A stretch of DNA of 64,000 nucleotides. It comes from Plotosus lineatus. Taxonomy: Eukaryota > Chordata > Actinopteri > Siluriformes > Plotosidae. The translations under genes and the position numbers were made by a program. The first letter of the stretch is position 1, and the number at the start of each line of letters is the position of its first letter. The stretch spans positions 34,462,249 through 34,526,248 of the forward strand of contig CM045735.1 of NCBI GenBank assembly GCA_024760905.1, read 5' to 3'. Of this stretch, positions 11,407 through 23,929 are shown in pieces. Below the pieces are notes generated by a model that made no database searches, was not told the origin of the DNA, and saw only the letters and a list, made by a program, of their open reading frames with translations.

Positions 11407-12715
11407 TCCTCTCACACTTCTTTCACTTTGGTTCCTCTCATCTTTCTGATCTGACTGATTCGCCCTGATGCATCTTCAGTTTGGAGCTTTTGACCCTAGT
11501 GACTGACTTTCTGCTGCCGTGGATCTCATGTGAATACAAAAATCTCATCCTTCCTTTAGCTCGATAATCTCACATGGATGCTGCAGGTTTGTTGCTTCTG
11601 TCCTTATAAAATACAGAAGTGCTCTTGGTAGAATTGTGCTTTGTTGTCTCTTTATTTTATGTTATATTATACTGAAGTTAGTAGTTTGGGTGAAACAAAT
11701 ATTTTCTAAGTCCTTATTTTCTATCCCATAATTACCGTACTTTGGTGGATGTTCATATTAAAAGCATAATTGAAATACACTTTTTTGATTTCATTGGAAC
11801 TGTTATATACAAGAAATTATGTTTAAATACATTTACATTAACTATTAAACTAACTCATCAGGCCAGAACTTCTCGTGTAAAACAGGATGCCTGTCAGTTG
11901 CCATCAAGTCCACTGACATTCATTTTAAGTTTATAGTCAACGGTCCATATTCTCATATCTCTTCTTGTTTTCTAGCACAGACAGAAGGAGTAGTGAGTGG
12001 CAAGTGGCATTATAATCCTTTTCTCTGAAGCACAGACCTTTTGGCATTTCCATCTTTTCCCTTTACCTCTGTGACTGACAGAGAAAAAATCGCCGCAGTC
12101 CTCTTATACCTATTCAGGTGTCTGTGAAGAGTGTTGCGGGATAAGACTGAGGGTTTGTTACAGTCCAAAGGAAATGTGGTAACAAATGCCAGCTCATTTT
12201 ACTTTCCAAGAATATACTTGGCATACAAATTGGTAAACGTTTCTAAAGCAGCCACTGTATGTTCCCATCAGGACACACTCTGTGGTGCACACTTTTTCAT
12301 TGTGGCCCAGCAATTATAAACAAACCATGCCTGAACCTTGGAAGTGTAAATACACTGACAGATGCATTACCAATTTCAGTATGCAGATCACAGGAACATC
12401 TAGCACTTCAGTGTAAGTTCTTTCAACAGAATATAGTTTTGCTTTCATTCTTTCCTTCTTTTTTTTTTTTTTTTAGCAACAGCTTAAATAATTTGAACCC
12501 AACGACTTATGAGGTTCTTCCATTAAAATGCTTTACAGTCACACAGAAAAGGACCTCTGTGTGTAACCAATTTGCCATTTAACACAGCTATGGTACTTGA
12601 TTCAATTGCTGGTTCAAATAAGAAAAGCTGGTAGCCTTGCTTATGCAGCATGCATTCAAAAGACACAAGGTACAGATGCTACACTGTTTTCCCAGTTCTT
12701 GCGCTCATTCCATCC
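10938..12715. other. Intron sequence with a (CT)n run
   Basis: No gene or transposon recognised. A CT array occupies 11372-11402 and a T-rich run about 12459-12474. Open frames here are short and have no recognisable family. Confidence 0.45.
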
Positions 12716-12719
12716 TACA

Positions 12720-13170
12720 ACCATGCTGACGGCCACCACCCACTTCTGCAGATACACCCACTCCCACAGACACAATGACTGCACTTACTTACACCCACCA
12801 AGCCTATGACTACACTTTCCTGAATTCATAGACACTCTTGTCTACACTTACCCACTGCAACAGAAACACAGACTACAATTACCTACTCACAAAGATACTC
12901 GGTCTACAATTACCCATTTTGATAGACACTCCAACTGCACCTAACCATTCCCTCAGACACTCTGACATCACCTGCCCACTTCCCAAAGAACTCTGACCAA
13001 GTCCACCCGTACCCACTTTTCTTCTGATTGTACCTCTCCATTTTTACAGATAGTCTGACCATATCTATACACTCCCTCAGTTACTCCAACCATACCTGCC
13101 CACTCTCCGACACTCCAACCACATCAACATACTTTTACAGACACTCAGTCCACATCCACCCATTGCCTGT
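12720..13170. repeat. Degenerate minisatellite, unit about 35-45 bp
   Basis: The motif CAGACACTC(T/C)GACCACA followed by CCTACCCACT recurs, strongly diverged, about eleven times. Clear copies are near 12760, 12825, 12880, 12925, 12955, 13050, 13100 and 13135. The strand is pyrimidine/A-rich with very few G. It does not encode a plausible peptide repeat because phases drift. Confidence 0.55.
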
Positions 13171-14554
13171 CCTGCAGTGATTTTTAACTGTGATAATCTC
13201 ACCACAAAAATTCTGTCTATACCCACATACTTCCGAAGAGAAATCCAGATTCTGCTGCATGTTCAGACATTGAGTGCCCCGCCCATTTCTGCAAACATAA
13301 TGGCTACAGCTGACCCCTCCTGCAGTACATCTCTAACTGGCTGTACCTTTGCAGTTTTGTACTCGCGCCCCTGCATATTCGTGGATTGCCGAGTAACTGT
13401 CACGTGATTCAAATTCAGCCAATGGCTGTTCTCCCTCCTGCTGCTTGGTTAATATAATGTATACGTCCCCTTTTCCTTATTCGCACACAAATTGTCAATG
13501 AGCCTTTTTTTTTAGTGTTTTTTAATTACCAGTTAAGCTCTATGATGCCACTCAAACACCAGCTAAGCGCCAGAAAAAGGTAATGAGGTTGGATATCTCT
13601 TCTGAAGAAATATGACTCTCTCCTGAAGTAATGACAGTTTCTTCTTAAGTGTCTGAAGAGGAGTAATCATCTGAACTGTTGTAAAGCACTGTAGTATTAA
13701 AATCTTTTTGAATTATTATTCCAGTACAGTACCTAAGTTAATGTTTAGAATGTTTGTGTGTGTGATTTTATGTACTGTGGTGGAGCATGTTTATCCTTTT
13801 GTTTTGTATATCCAATTTATTACACTTTATGTTCTTTTATCTTCTTTTGTTATGGTCTGTGTTTTGGGGGTACTTTGATTTTGGCGGCTGTGCTTCTAGC
13901 TCTGTTTTCTCTCCGCTGCGGATGAGGGGTGTGGCTGAGCTGCTCGGGTGGCTCACACCTGAATTCACTCTTCTCATCTACTCCCAATAAACACAAGCAG
14001 GCTCACCTCTGCACGAAAGGATTAACTCACATCACGTCCCTGCTTCTTTGTACTGTATTCTCTAACTCTGTTTTCTGCCCGCTACGGCTGAGAGGCGTTG
14101 CTAAGCTGCTCGGGCTGAATGCAGTTCACACCTGAATTGACTCATCTACTCCCTATAAACACAAACCGCACGCTCACCTCTGCGCCACAAGATTGTCTCA
14201 CATCATGTCCCTGCTTTTATGTGTTCTCTCTGGTTCCAGTGTTTAATCATCTTTGTGTTTTTCTTTGTCATCAGTACTGTAGTTAAAGCGCTCTGCTTAA
14301 GTGCGTCCCCTTTGAATAATAAATCTACTCTGCCATCTCACGCTGTCTCCTGCATTCTGGGTCAGGCTGAAAGCTCATTATATCATTAGATCACACTTTT
14401 ATGTTTTCAGAACTATAAATAATGCAATGCCTCCCTCTAGTTGGCGTCTGGTAAGCAATTTTAACCAGTAATGTGCAATAAGGGGAAAAAGCCATATTAC
14501 ACTTCGTGTTCTTTTATATATATATTTATACATATATACACACACACAAATATA

Positions 14555-15367
14555 CAGGGATCCCTCACTTTACACGGTTAATTGGGACCGCGATCCCCAC
14601 ACAACCATCAAAATCCTGACTAACGTGTGCGTACATGTATGTGTATATAATATTAATAAATACATATTCAATTTTATAAATGCTGATAACAATTAAGCAT
14701 AAAAAAAACAAAAACAAATTCTGACGCTCTCTAACTTACCAACATTCGTTTTGCAAACATCCGGAGATCTCAACATCGAAAGTCCAAGGTCAAAAGTGAA
14801 AGTGAAATGAAATTGAAGAACAAGTAGAATTAGAAATGGAATAAAATCTACAGAAAGATAGATCATAAATATGAGATTTCCTTTCGGCTTTATCCCTTTA
14901 TCAGGGAATAATTTGCACGTTTGATTTGGCATAGGTTTTTACGTCGGATGCCCTTCCTGACACAACCCTTTTAGCAAGGGACAGAAACACGTTGACGGCT
15001 TTGCAGCCTACTCTTTACGAAAGTCAGCAATAATTCTTTTACATGCCTCTCACCATAGACAATGAGAGACATGGCCCGCCTTTGATAACCCAGCACTGAG
15101 GGGGAACAGTGACAAACTTGTGGAGAGTGGGACTCGAATCCCCAACCTTAGGATCAGCGATCCAGTGCCCTATACCACTAGACCACCACTGCCCCAAAGA
15201 TAGATCATAAATACAAGTATGAAATATGATTAAACATTATCCTGAGGTACACTTAATACGAGGCTCCGGCAGAGGGGGGCGTGGCTGCACTTGCACACAC
15301 AGATGCAACAATGTATCCAGTTTTGATGGTAGGTTTTGGGTTGTTTTTTGTTTTGTGTTGGTTTAGG

Positions 15368-15400
<33 letters not shown>

Positions 15401-15546
15401 ATAATTGGCCTCGTTTTTGTGATATTTTCCTTAACTTTTCCACCTATTGTTCCTCAATTTCTTTCTTTTTTAATTCGATGAATATTTATTTATTTATTTT
15501 TTTAGAAACCACATTAATTGAAGCACAAAGTAGCGAGGGATCCCTG
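14555..15546 (+). mobile_element. Tigger-like element, family C, copy 1 (holds a SINE)
   Basis: The ends CAGGGATCCCTCACTTTACA and GTAGCGAGGGATCCCTG are inverted and flanked by TA (14553-14554, 15547-15548). The core, from GTGAAAGTGAAATGAAATTG to ATTATCCTGAGGTACACTT, is shared with family D (58107-59282). A tRNA-SINE interrupts it. A T run occupies 15370-15398. Confidence 0.75.
14872..15195 (-). mobile_element. tRNA-SINE with RTE-type tail, 18-bp duplication
   Basis: On the minus strand the head is GGGGCAGTGGTGGTCTAGTG with box B GGGGATTCGAGTCCC. The 3' part ends CATCCGACGTAAAAACC...AAAGCCGAAAGGAAA, which resembles the 3' end of the RTE LINE copies in this window. The insertion duplicated AAAGATAGATCATAAATA exactly (14854-14871 and 15196-15213). 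Confidence 0.85.
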
Positions 15547-15551
15547 TATAT

Positions 15552-15670
<119 letters not shown>

Positions 15671-16112
15671 TATATATCACCCCCCCAGGGTTTTTGATCT
15701 TCCGTCTAATAACCGCCCATGTGTACTGGAAGCAAATTCGTAGCTCAAACTTACCAATTTTACTTGATCAGTCTCTGTAACCGTAAAATGAGGCGTTCAC
15801 TGCCTGTAAAAGTGAGTTTACACGGTATTTCAAGACCCCCTGCCACTGGGGAATGTCTATAATGTTCATTAGTAACAACATATTTGATTGTTCCGCCATG
15901 CTTTAAAAAAACAGGAAAATATTTTGCTGTGTTCTCTTGGTAAATGTGCAATAACTGATGAACCATTAGAAACTGCTACAGCAAAACTATGGGATGCTCT
16001 GAATAAATGGAGCGATAAGCCAGATATGGATCTATCAGAGAGTGTTGAGTATTTTTCACCCGATTCTCCTGCTCACTGAGTTCATAAATTTTAAGACGGT
16101 CATGTGCTTGTT

Positions 16113-16212
16113 TGTGTTGATTGGTTCAATGTGCCGTGTGCTAAAGTTGACATTCGTGTTGATTGGTTCAACGTGCCATGTGCTAAGGTTAACATTCATG
16201 TTGATTGGCTCG
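16113..16212. repeat. Short tandem repeat, 43-bp unit, about 2.3 copies
   Basis: The unit begins TGTTGATTGGTTCAA and ends near ACATTC; it occurs at about 16115 and 16158, with a partial third copy at 16200. Copies differ at a handful of bases. Confidence 0.75.
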
Positions 16213-17013
16213 ATTTTACATCTGGGGGAAATATTGAAAAGGAACAGCACCGGGAGGGAAAATTAAAGGGTCTTTTTCTTTTTAATTATGCTGTTTTCTG
16301 TTTATTTTCAGCTTTCATATAAGTATTTTGGTTGATACTAGAAAATGAATAACACAAATGCCAGTAAAACTCTTTTATTGTTCTGTTATTTATGTTTTCC
16401 ATCTTGATAGTAATAAGCATTTACCATTCCACTCCGCTGGTAATATTTTAATAAGCGCCCATCCACTCAAATTCTTTTGCCGCACCCTGGGCGCTTATCA
16501 TGTTGAATACGGTATTTTATTAATAAATATCACAGTACAAAATTAAAAAGTTTTTCTTAATCATTACTACATTTTACTACATTAATACTGTATTAATGAG
16601 TAAGACTGTCTACAGAATGTGTTTAAGAAGCATATTTTAGTGCATGTAATAGATACATAGTATTTTACTTCCGGTTGATAATTCACGCATGTAATATGGT
16701 ACATGAGGTTTTACTTCCAGGTACAGAACTCACAGATTATCTTCATTCGCGAGAGGGGCCAAAACCGAACCCCGTGAATAACAGGGGCCTACTGTTTTCC
16801 ATTCCCAACACACCACAAGGTATAATCAGCATCCAATCTGGCTTAATCTTTTCTAATATATCCAAGAAAGTAAACCAGGGGTTGGGTAAGCTTCATTTTG
16901 ATGAGTGTAAGAGCTGCAATTTTAGCCTCACTGGTTTTTAATGATACTGTAAACATCCTTTGATCTGATTATCTTTCCTTTGCCCTCTTCATGAATATTA
17001 ATTTAACATAATA

Positions 17014-17301
17014 CAGTCGGCCCCCAACTTACAAAATTAATCTGTTCCAGAGCCAGCTTCGTATAGCGGGGATTTCGTAAGTAGGGGTCGCATCTTACAT
17101 GTTAAACGCCTAATTCATTCCAAGGCTCCAGTCTTTGGACTGGATAAACCCTTTAAAAATGATAAAAGTACACCAATTTTGTATGAAATATGTGTTAAAA
17201 GTAAAAGAAAATTATTTATTAAACCATTTAAACATTTTATTAACATATTAAACCATTTTATTAACATATTTATTAATTAAACCATTATTAAACATTTTTA
17301 T

Positions 17302-17343
<42 letters not shown>

Positions 17344-17791
17344 TCCTTCTCTCTCTATCTTTCTCTCTGTCTCGCTCTCTGTCTCTCTCTCGCGCGCGTG
17401 CGCTGTGGGCCACACTCACAAGACGTGAATTCAAAGCGCATTGACAAACTCAAGTTTAATTTAATTTCTTGAGGGATCGGAACTCCAGATGAGCTCAAAT
17501 GCACCCACATTTATTAAACATTTACTAAATTTAAACAACTTTAAAAAATAAACTAAAAACTAAAGAGTGAAGCTTTCTTCTGTCTCTATCTGGGAGGACA
17601 GCGAGGCGGGATGTTGAGAGTCAGCCAATGAGAGAGCAACTTGCGCGTCGTGTGAAATTTTGATTGGCGCATTTGAATTTCTTTTCGTAAGAGGGGGTTG
17701 TTTCGTATCTCGGGGACGGAAACTCAGGGAAATGTTTTTCATAACCCGCGGATTTCGTGCACAGGGGTCTTCGTAAGTTGGGGGCCGACTG
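17014..17791 (-). mobile_element. Tigger-like element, family A, copy 2
   Basis: Its near-perfect inverted ends begin CAGTCGGCCCCCAACTTAC, with TA on both sides (17012-17013, 17792-17793). It is the same family as 5285-6560, in reverse orientation, and lacks some internal sequence. A CA array (17303-17342) and a CT-rich stretch (17343-17394) sit at the position that holds GT and GA arrays in the other copy. Confidence 0.8.
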
Positions 17792-17793
17792 TA

Positions 17794-19635
17794 CTGGAAA
17801 CTATGAGTCCTGGATGCAATAAATGCTTATGTATAAATGTCTAACATGAACAAATCCTTTTTGCTTGCAAAATGTTTGTTTGCTGTATAAAAGGAATATA
17901 TTTTAGGGAGCCATACATTTCCCATACATTCCTTCAGGAATGATGTTGAAAAAAATAAAAGTAGAATTCGATCAAACCTCAAGCTACTAATAACATTGCA
18001 ACTCAGTACAACTTGCCACATGGTCGGACTGTTGGTAACTAAACCCCCCCTCCCCTTCCCCCCTCCACCCCAGCTTTGAGCTAAGGAGATGGGTGGCACA
18101 TCCACCAGTAGGACAAAATACAAGACCTGTCAAAGGGCAAATGAGCTCCAAGCTCCAAGTGAGCCATCGTTCAAATCTTGTTTGAGGAATTGTGATCCAA
18201 ATTTCCATTATCGTATTGTATTGTATTGTATTGTATAGTACTGTCTCGGCAGTGGCCGACATAGCAGTAGCATATATACCAGAAATAGTGTTTGAGGATT
18301 TGATTCTTCTTCCCAACACTCTGCCCTGGTGTTATGCTATTTGAGTGCCAATAAGAGATGATGAGCAACCCAACAGCAATGATACAAGAGGGCTCCCAAT
18401 GTGTGCCCTCATCATTACATCATTAACAGGAAGGCATTAGCCACAGACCTCCAGCAGTTTACAACCATACCTTTCCTGTCTTATCCTCCAGGAATGACAG
18501 TGAGAAATAAAAGATCAGGACATAAAAGATAACGCATTGAAACAAAAACTGCTGCAGTCTGTGAAGAACAATGGTCATAATCTTTAGTGAGGCGATGGGA
18601 TTAAATTTATCTATCACATCCAGCCAAGATGAGTGAAATGGAGTGGCACTTGCTGCCTTCAACATTTTTACATTTTCATTTGTACATCCTGGACAGAGAT
18701 TTTACTGGTGCAATGGAAATAATCAGCTTTGCTCATCTTATTTCCTTTGCATACAACAGAAAGGTGCCATTATTTCTGGCTCTCTCTCTGACTGGGTGAC
18801 TCTCTGTGTGATCAATAACGTATGTATATGTAGCTTCAAGATTTTCCCTTTCCAAATCACACGCAGTATGTTGTTTCAAATATACACCCATCTGTTCAAA
18901 ATCTATTGTCATAAAAAGATTGATGGGTGTTGCCAATTCATACTACACTTGCATACACCAGTCTCCTATGCTTGTGCGAGGCAATGTGAAATGGAATGAC
19001 ACGCTCCCATCCTGCCGTATGCATCAGTATAAGACTAACCTGTTCTTGCTGCACCAGCACCATCACTCAAAATGTCAAGTATTCTGGATCAGGCGTTTGC
19101 TTGATCATTTCCAGATCTGTCATGGATAAGGGTCCATGCTGTTCACTGCCTCACCCTTTCCTCTATTTATCCCTGATCGCTCATCCCGCCATCTCAAAGC
19201 TCAGCTGCAGTGCCCACACCGCAAAGCATTACAGCTAATCCTAACACAAGGCATATAGGTGCAAGGCTGCATTCATGCTTCTGGCTAGTAGGCTTGTGTA
19301 ATTGAGTGGGGGGTTGTGTTTTATTCTCAATTCATTCAGAACAACATCATATAAAAGAACTTATTAATAAATCCACTATTGTGATTTTTTACAACCCACA
19401 GACCAATCTGCTTTATCTATTGAAACCAGTATTCTGTACTTCACTAATATGGATGGCAAAGCAAACTTGATCTGCCGTAAGTATATTAAACAACAGAGCA
19501 AGTTACACAGCAGCAGTACTTCTGTTTTATAAAAATAAATTCCCCTTAAACTTCACGTATTTCTCTTTAATCAATGTGATTTTGATTGTTTAAATAAGAA
19601 TTGTTTAAAATTATTCATTAATTCATTCACGCACT
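17794..19635. other. Intron sequence, nothing recognised
   Basis: Contains a C-rich run (18043-18070) and a short GTATT pentanucleotide array (18211-18236). No exon or transposon was recognised; the longest open frames have no known family. Confidence 0.45.
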
Positions 19636-19639
19636 GCAA

Positions 19640-21510
19640 CGCTTTATTCTACTAGATTTGCAGAAAGGCCAGTGAGGACCAGCATCAAGCTACGTCTCAA
19701 GTCACATAGGAACAAAAGCAAGGCCAAGCCAAAACTCAATGTGGATAGACTAAAAGATGAGGAAACAAAAAAGTTCTGCGAGGCAGTAAGAAGGAATTGT
19801 ACAACATAGTGAAGTAATTTGCAGGACAAAGCACCAGACAGGCGACAGCGGTGAAGGACAAGATTGGAGAACTGATAAAGAACAATGAGGCCAGGTTAGA
19901 AAGATGGAAGGAGCATTTCCAGAAAGTGCTCAACAGAGATGCATCAGAGGAACCACCTCAGGAAGAGGAGAGAGAAGAAATTGATATATCTACAGAAGCC
20001 CCAACTTTACAGGAAATCAAAACAGCACTGAAAGCCCTCAACAATGGGAAAGCCCCCAAAGCAGACTAAATTATCGCAGAGATGTTCAAAGCAGATATAG
20101 AGCAAACCAGTATGGACTTGAAAAGAATAACTAACCTGATTTGGGGAAAAGGAAGCAGTTCCTACAGCATGGACAAAAGGGCTCATTTACAAAATTCCAA
20201 AGAAAGGAAATCTTCAGGGATGCAGCAGCTGGAGGGGGGTTACATTGTTGCCGATGGCCAGCAAGGTGATCAGGATACTGGTCAACAAATTACAAGAAGG
20301 TGTTGACTCATTACTGAGGAAAGAACAAGTGGGCTTCATGAAAGGCAGAGGAACAGTGAAACAGATATTCATCATCAGAAACATTCTGGAACAAGTCAGC
20401 AAATGGAATGCTACCCTTGACATCCACTTCGTTGATGTCGAGAAGGCCTTCGATTCCATACACAGAGATAGCCTGTTGATCATCAGGCACCAGTATGGAA
20501 TCCCCACAAAGCTGATACAGATGGGGAAATCTCTTTATGAGGACTTCAACTGCTTGGTCATTGATGACAAAAAAAACAAACAGATTGGTTCCCAGTGATG
20601 ACCGGAGTGAAACAGAGATTCTGCATGTCAGGATTCCTCTTCCTCCTGGTCATTGACTGGGTCCTGTGAAAAACAACCCAAGGTCAAAGAACAGGGATCA
20701 GGTGAGACTTCATCACCTTGCTGGAGGACCTTGGTTTTGCAGACGATCTTGCTCTCTTGTCATCTGTCATGAACCATCTACAACAGAAGACAGCCAAGCT
20801 GGAAGAGAATGCTGCTAAAGTTGGGCTGAAGATGAATGACAGGAAGTGCAATGTCATGAACGTCAACAGCAGGAGTGAAGAAAAATTGAAGGTCAGAGAT
20901 AGAGAAGTAGAGGAGGTGGAGAGGTTCACATATCTAGGAGCTAATGTGGCCAAGGATGGTGGAAGCTCAGCAAACGTCAGAAAGAGAATGGCCCGGGCGA
21001 ACACCCAATTCAAACGACTCTCGAGAATCTGACAAGCCAGACATATCGGCAAAAGTACGAAAACTTCACTTTTTAAGAGCCTAGTATTGTCAGTGCTACT
21101 GTATGGATGTGAGACCTGGAAGCTTATAAAAGGAGAAGAAGGAAAACTAGACACCTTCCAGAGCAAGTGTCTCAGGAGGATCTTCAAGATCAGATGGCAA
21201 CAGCACATCTCCAACCAGACAATCCTTGAGATGGCAAGGGCAGAGAACATCAGTGAAGAGGTGAGAAGACGAAGATGGAACTGGATTGACCTTGTCCTGA
21301 GAAAGGACCCGCGGGCTGACTGTACTGTGGCCCTAGAGTGGGCACCAAAAGTACGAAGGAAGAGAGGCTGCCAAAAACAACTTGGCGAAGAATGGTTGAG
21401 AGAGAGAGAGAACCATTGCAGGGTGGACCTCGTGGAACTCATGCAGCTGCAAATCGACCCCAATGGAGGAGTGATGTCCAAGCCTTTTGTGCCTCCTGGC
21501 ACTGAGAGAA
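19640..21510 (+). pseudogene. Non-LTR retrotransposon reverse transcriptase, decayed
   Basis: Fragments in changing frames make up the C-terminal two thirds of a LINE ORF2. They are the linker IGELIKNNEARLERWKEHF (about 19863), TALKALNNGKAPKAD (20025), LPMASKVIRILVNKLQEGVD (20246), the motif FVDVEKAFDSIHRD (about 20430), the catalytic FADDLALLSS (about 20736), and the C-terminal LYGCETWKL...KCLRRIFKIRWQQHISNQT (about 21095-21220). At least four frameshifts or stops break it. The sequence differs from the RTE and Rex3 copies elsewhere in the window and may be another RTE-type or RTE-X-type lineage. The endonuclease part is missing. It ends near a G run at 21699-21719. Confidence 0.75.
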
Positions 21511-21719
21511 TTAAGGTTAATGTAAGGATTGTGGAAAGACTACAGTCTATCTCAGCCAACACAGGGTACATACACAGCCATCCACACGCACCGTCCCATC
21601 CACATTTACACCTAGAGCAGGCATGTGATTTGACCAAACTGAAAAAGACTGAAGTTCATCCGAGGTCTTGGGGCGTGCAGGTTCAGGGTAGATCCCTGGT
21701 GGGAGGGGGGGGGGGGGGG

Positions 21720-22138
21720 TCAATGCTCCTGGTTTTTTCAGCAACCGAACATGTAAAAATTAGCGGAGACGGCACTAAATTGTAGAAAATATTTTAATAT
21801 TATATTATATTATATTAAAAATATTCTAGTTTTTAAAGCACAGAAAAAATTATTAACAGACCACGTACATGATCTAAATGAATCATAATGACTTGTCCAG
21901 ACCACATACAACACATTACTTGTGTGTTCCTTTCACATTCACAAAAATTGTTATGACTGGTCCAGTCTATATACAATATTTATATACAGTGTAATCCTTG
22001 TGTTCATTTCACAGACTTATGTGGTCAGACTGCCCTTACATGCACTTTCCAAGCAAACTTGTGGGGAGTTTACATTTTCTTTTTTGCTTCTGCCTTTGAA
22101 GCTTCCTTCTTGGCTTTGAACTGGCAACTTCTGCTGTG
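21720..22138. other. AT-rich intron, nothing recognised
   Basis: Contains a short ATATT-type run at 21795-21825 and no recognisable gene. Confidence 0.4.
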
Positions 22139-22390
22139 GGGATGATGGCCGAGTGGGTAGAGTGCTGGGCTCATGATCGGGAGGTTGTGAGTTCAAATCC
22201 CAGTTAGACCCCCACTGTGCTAAGACCCCATGGCAAGATTTTAACAACAAGTGTGCCTCTAAATGGGTACCAGTAAAAATATACTGGGAAGGTAACCTGC
22301 GATGGACTAGCGTCCAATCCAGGAGGAATTGAACTCCTAGTTGCTTCACGCTATAGAAACCAGGGATAAACACTGGCCTGATGAGCCACT
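22139..22390 (+). mobile_element. tRNA-derived SINE (Leu/Met-like head)
   Basis: The head GATGGCCGAGTGGGTAGAGT (box A) is followed by GGTTGTGAGTTCAAATCCCAG (box B), then an unrelated body ending near TGGCCTGATGAGCC. The sequence after box B does not fold back as a tRNA 3' half, so it is a SINE rather than a tRNA gene. Confidence 0.6.
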
Positions 22391-22749
22391 ATGGCTTGGG
22401 TGTAAAAAGCCCAACAGACTTTACTACTTTTACATTCAAGATGAATTACAAGTCTTCACTTGTTTGCTAAAGAACTAAATTATTGTTTCCTATATTCTAC
22501 TCATCCATGAACAGTCAACTTATTTACAGGAATATATTCAAGTGTCAAATCTTGAGCCTAATCCAAACACATGACACAGCTCTGTACAGTACTGAGCAGT
22601 AGATAGTTCAGACTACTTTCTTCTAGCCTTCATTGCTTTGGAGTGGATCTGTCTTGCTTCTGAGCAGCTGGGATGGTTCTCCTTGATGCAGCCTTTCACA
22701 ATTGAGTGTCCATTTTCACAGCAAGTATTTTCGTTTTGCTGACAACATT

Positions 22750-22902
22750 GTTGCGCGCGAGCATCTGTGTGTGTGTGGGATGGTGCACGCGAGCGTCTGT
22801 ATGTGTGTGTATGTGTGCGTACATGTGTGCGGGTGCCTTGTGTGTGTGTGCGCGCGCACGCTCATCCCTCTTGTGCGTGTGCACGCGTGGGTACCTGTGT
22901 AC

Positions 22903-22951
<49 letters not shown>
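22750..22951. repeat. Alternating purine-pyrimidine tract ending in (GT)n
   Basis: Long stretches of TG, CG and CA steps, including GTGTGTGTGCGCGCGCACGC (about 22842-22861) and a pure GT array at 22909-22951. Such runs favour left-handed Z-DNA. Confidence 0.8.
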
Positions 22952-22952
<1 letters not shown>

Positions 22953-23074
22953 TCGCCTGTGTGGCGCGCGGAGTACTTCTTGACATCAGGGATGAAGATT
23001 CCTCCAGTGTTCCGGAAGATAATGAAGAAATGGTTCTTAACGATGATGCTTCACATACCTTTTCCCTATAGGAG

Positions 23075-23914
23075 CGAAATGTTCTAGTTCTTGATTTCAG
23101 CTTGTCAAAGTCTTCTGCCGAGCTATTGACATCCAGACTGAAGGAAAAGAAAATTTGTTATGATCAGCATGAGTGGCTTATTTGTGTTGACCTGAAGACT
23201 GTGAATTTTTTTGTTTGGACAACAGTCCGGTTTCACTAAGTATCCATGCTTTCTGTGCATGTGGGATAGTGGGGACACTGCTAAGCATTGCACAAAGAAG
23301 GACTGGTCTGTGCAGGAGGAATTGGTGCTTTGCAGAGCAAGGAACATCAACAAGCCTCTGGAAGACAGAGACAAGATGCTCTTCCTACTGCTGCATTTCA
23401 AACAGTTTACCAAAGCTCTAGACAAGGATGGTGGCTGCTTCACTTGTACCACCCTTTTCCAGGATTAACTGTAGAGAAACTGAAAGCTGGTATCTTTGAT
23501 GGTCCAAAAATCTATCAACTCAGAGATCCTGAGTTTGAAAACTCAATGAATGGAGTGGAACTGGAAGCATGGAAGGCATGTGTTTTGGTCGAGAAGAACT
23601 TTCTTGCCAACCACAAGGCCAAGAACTATGTAGAACTTGTCAGCAATATGCTGACTGCTTTCAGAAACCTTGGATACAATATGAGCATCAAGATGCATTA
23701 CTTATTCTCACATATGGATCGGTTTCCTGAGAATCTGGGATCAATGAGTGTTGAGCAGGAGAAGAGATTCCATCATCACATAAAAGAGATGGAGATCAGA
23801 TATCAGGGAAGCTGGAATGCAGTCATGATGCCCGATTACTGTTGGACTCTGAAGAGAAACATCTCTGCTGCTGAGCATTCGAATGGTTCGAAGAAACGGA
23901 AGTTCATGCGCTGA
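23075..23914 (+). pseudogene. Decayed gene of a widespread transposon-linked family
   Basis: In shifting frames the segment reads NVLVLDFSLSKSSAELLTSR, HEWLICVDLKTVN, then FGQQSGFTKYPCFLCMWDSG (C-x2-C pair), KDWSVQEELVLC, KPLEDRDKMLF, QFTKALDKDGGCF and finally a continuous 146-codon stretch from LTVEKLKAGIFDGPKIYQL to MPDYCWTLKRNI...KKRKFMR and a stop. From memory, closely similar uncharacterised proteins are dispersed in many fish and invertebrate genomes and look transposon-associated, but I do not know their biochemical role. The Cys/His pattern near the C-x2-C and the conserved SHMDRFPENLG...EKRFHHHIKEME segment are the most recognisable marks. Frame changes near 23205 and 23455 and a missing few residues after LLLHF show that it is not functional. 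No terminal repeats were delimited. Confidence 0.6.
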
Positions 23915-23929
23915 ATTTTGCACAATGAC

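Noticed and set aside
20684..21637. 317-codon minus-strand open frame
   Set aside because: It is antisense to the LINE reverse transcriptase on the + strand, whose motifs (FADDLALLSS, LYGCETWKL) are clear; the minus-strand peptide has no recognisable family.
22139..22215. Possible tRNA gene
   Set aside because: Box A and box B are present but no acceptor stem closes; the head is followed by a SINE body. The same holds for the heads at 6985, 9010, 38395 and 49355.
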